Made by a program: the position numbers and the translations under genes. A stretch of DNA of 64,000 bases from Pantoea anthophila. GTDB taxonomy: Bacteria > Pseudomonadota > Gammaproteobacteria > Enterobacterales > Enterobacteriaceae. This document shows positions 63,618 to 64,000 of this stretch, in pieces (the stretch's first letter is position 1; each line of letters opens with the position of its first letter). The stretch covers positions 477,256 through 541,255 of the forward strand of contig NZ_VHIZ01000050.1 of NCBI RefSeq assembly GCF_006494375.1. The letters run 5' to 3'. A model generated the notes under the pieces. That model saw nothing but the letters and a program-made list of their open reading frames with translations, searched no databases and was not told where the DNA came from.

Positions 63618-64000
63618 ATGAAAGGAATCGACAAAAAACTGATCATCTTCACTACAAAAAAAAGATTCAATGACAGAAATGCCGATGACATGCAAAGTGG
63701 CGATATGGATGTTGATTTACTAAAAAAGCATTATCATCTCGGGCAAGTATCAACTTTCATCGATTGGGCTACTTTTGGTCCCTCCTATCAGCATCCTGCT
63801 ACTCACTCTATACAGCCGGTTAATAGAGAAAAAGCTATTGCGATATTATATGATGAGCTACGATCTCAGTCCTATGCTTTTTCTTTCCGAGGACCATACC
63901 AAGGCTTGATTATAAATCTTTTCAATCACATGGAACGTAGTAATGGAAATGATTTTCAACATCCTTTTATGAACAATGCCTACAGAAATCTCATATTGAG
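63618..64000 (+). CDS. DUF3289 family protein, cut by the window edge
   Basis: At least 127 codons with no stop, running off the right end. The protein reads LIIFTTKKRFNDRNADDMQS and continues GQVSTFIDWATFG, KAIAILYDELRSQSYAFSFRG, LINLFNHMERSNGNDF-like segments. The ADDM-x-x-GD, VSTFID and F-x-GPY-x-x-LI pattern fits DUF3289 proteins, which occur near Rhs, type VI and other competition loci in enterobacteria. AAAGGG precedes the ATG with long spacing. Its low GC content indicates recent acquisition. Confidence 0.75.
   Translation, partial: MKGIDKKLIIFTTKKRFNDRNADDMQSGDMDVDLLKKHYHLGQVSTFIDWATFGPSYQHPATHSIQPVNREKAIAILYDELRSQSYAFSFRGPYQGLIINLFNHMERSNGNDFQHPFMNNAYRNLIL

Noticed and set aside
1..64000. 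CRISPR arrays, complete insertion sequences, rRNA genes or a replication origin
   Set aside because: No regularly spaced direct repeats, intact transposase genes, rRNA sequence or DnaA-box cluster was seen on reading through the window.

Overview
The window looks like the chromosome of a plant- or environment-associated enterobacterium of the Erwiniaceae, most likely Pantoea. The left half follows the E. coli 14-15 min order closely: nagC-nagD-asnB, a seven-tRNA cluster, ubiF, miaB-ybeZ-ybeY-corC-lnt, gltIJKL, ybeL, leuS-lptE-holA-nadD, rsfS-rlmH-mrdA-mrdB-rlpA-dacA-ybeD-lipB, lipA, tatE, ybeM, cspE. Several E. coli genes of this stretch are absent (rihA, cobC, ybeF, crcB). The taxonomic call rests on gene order, protein resemblance recalled from memory and composition; no search was run.

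Region by region. 1-3.8 kb: end of the amino-sugar operon, asparagine synthetase and the metT-leuW-glnU-glnW-metU-glnV-glnX type tRNA operon with its own promoter and terminator. 3.8-10.9 kb: ubiquinone hydroxylase, tRNA methylthiolation, the ybeZ-ybeY-corC ribosome/metal group and apolipoprotein N-acyltransferase. 10.9-15.3 kb: glutamate/aspartate ABC importer with an ERIC repeat and a SroC-type 3' UTR between gltI and gltJ. 15.5-31.4 kb: translation, LPS transport, DNA polymerase III delta, NAD synthesis, cell elongation (PBP2-RodA-RlpA-DacA), lipoate synthesis, TatE, a nitrilase-family amidase and CspE.

31.4-44.4 kb is a species-variable stretch of stress, transport and metabolic genes: a zinc-ribbon small protein, an unlisted 27-codon yohP homologue, gluconate permease with a double GntR-like operator, iron alcohol dehydrogenase, sugar phosphatase, RcnB-like protein, Fur-box-preceded iron-binding protein, SdaC, YbdR-type dehydrogenase, acetyltransferase and a DUF421 membrane protein.

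44.4-61.8 kb contains the most unusual gene, a 1253-residue single polypeptide joining a GH1-like glycosidase, a glycosyltransferase and a UDP-galactopyranose-mutase-like flavoprotein, behind a sigma-S-like promoter. Around it lie an AI-2E family permease, a LEA-like secreted protein, a lipid kinase, a cyanide-insensitive-type cytochrome bd operon, CorA, a DUF481 outer-membrane protein and a VanX-type dipeptidase.

61.8-64 kb is a degraded mobile/competition island: a SymE-type toxin with a LexA-like box and an antisense SymR-like promoter, a small AT-rich membrane protein resembling an immunity protein, a decayed cdiA fragment, a decayed tyrosine-recombinase fragment, and a DUF3289 gene that runs off the right edge.
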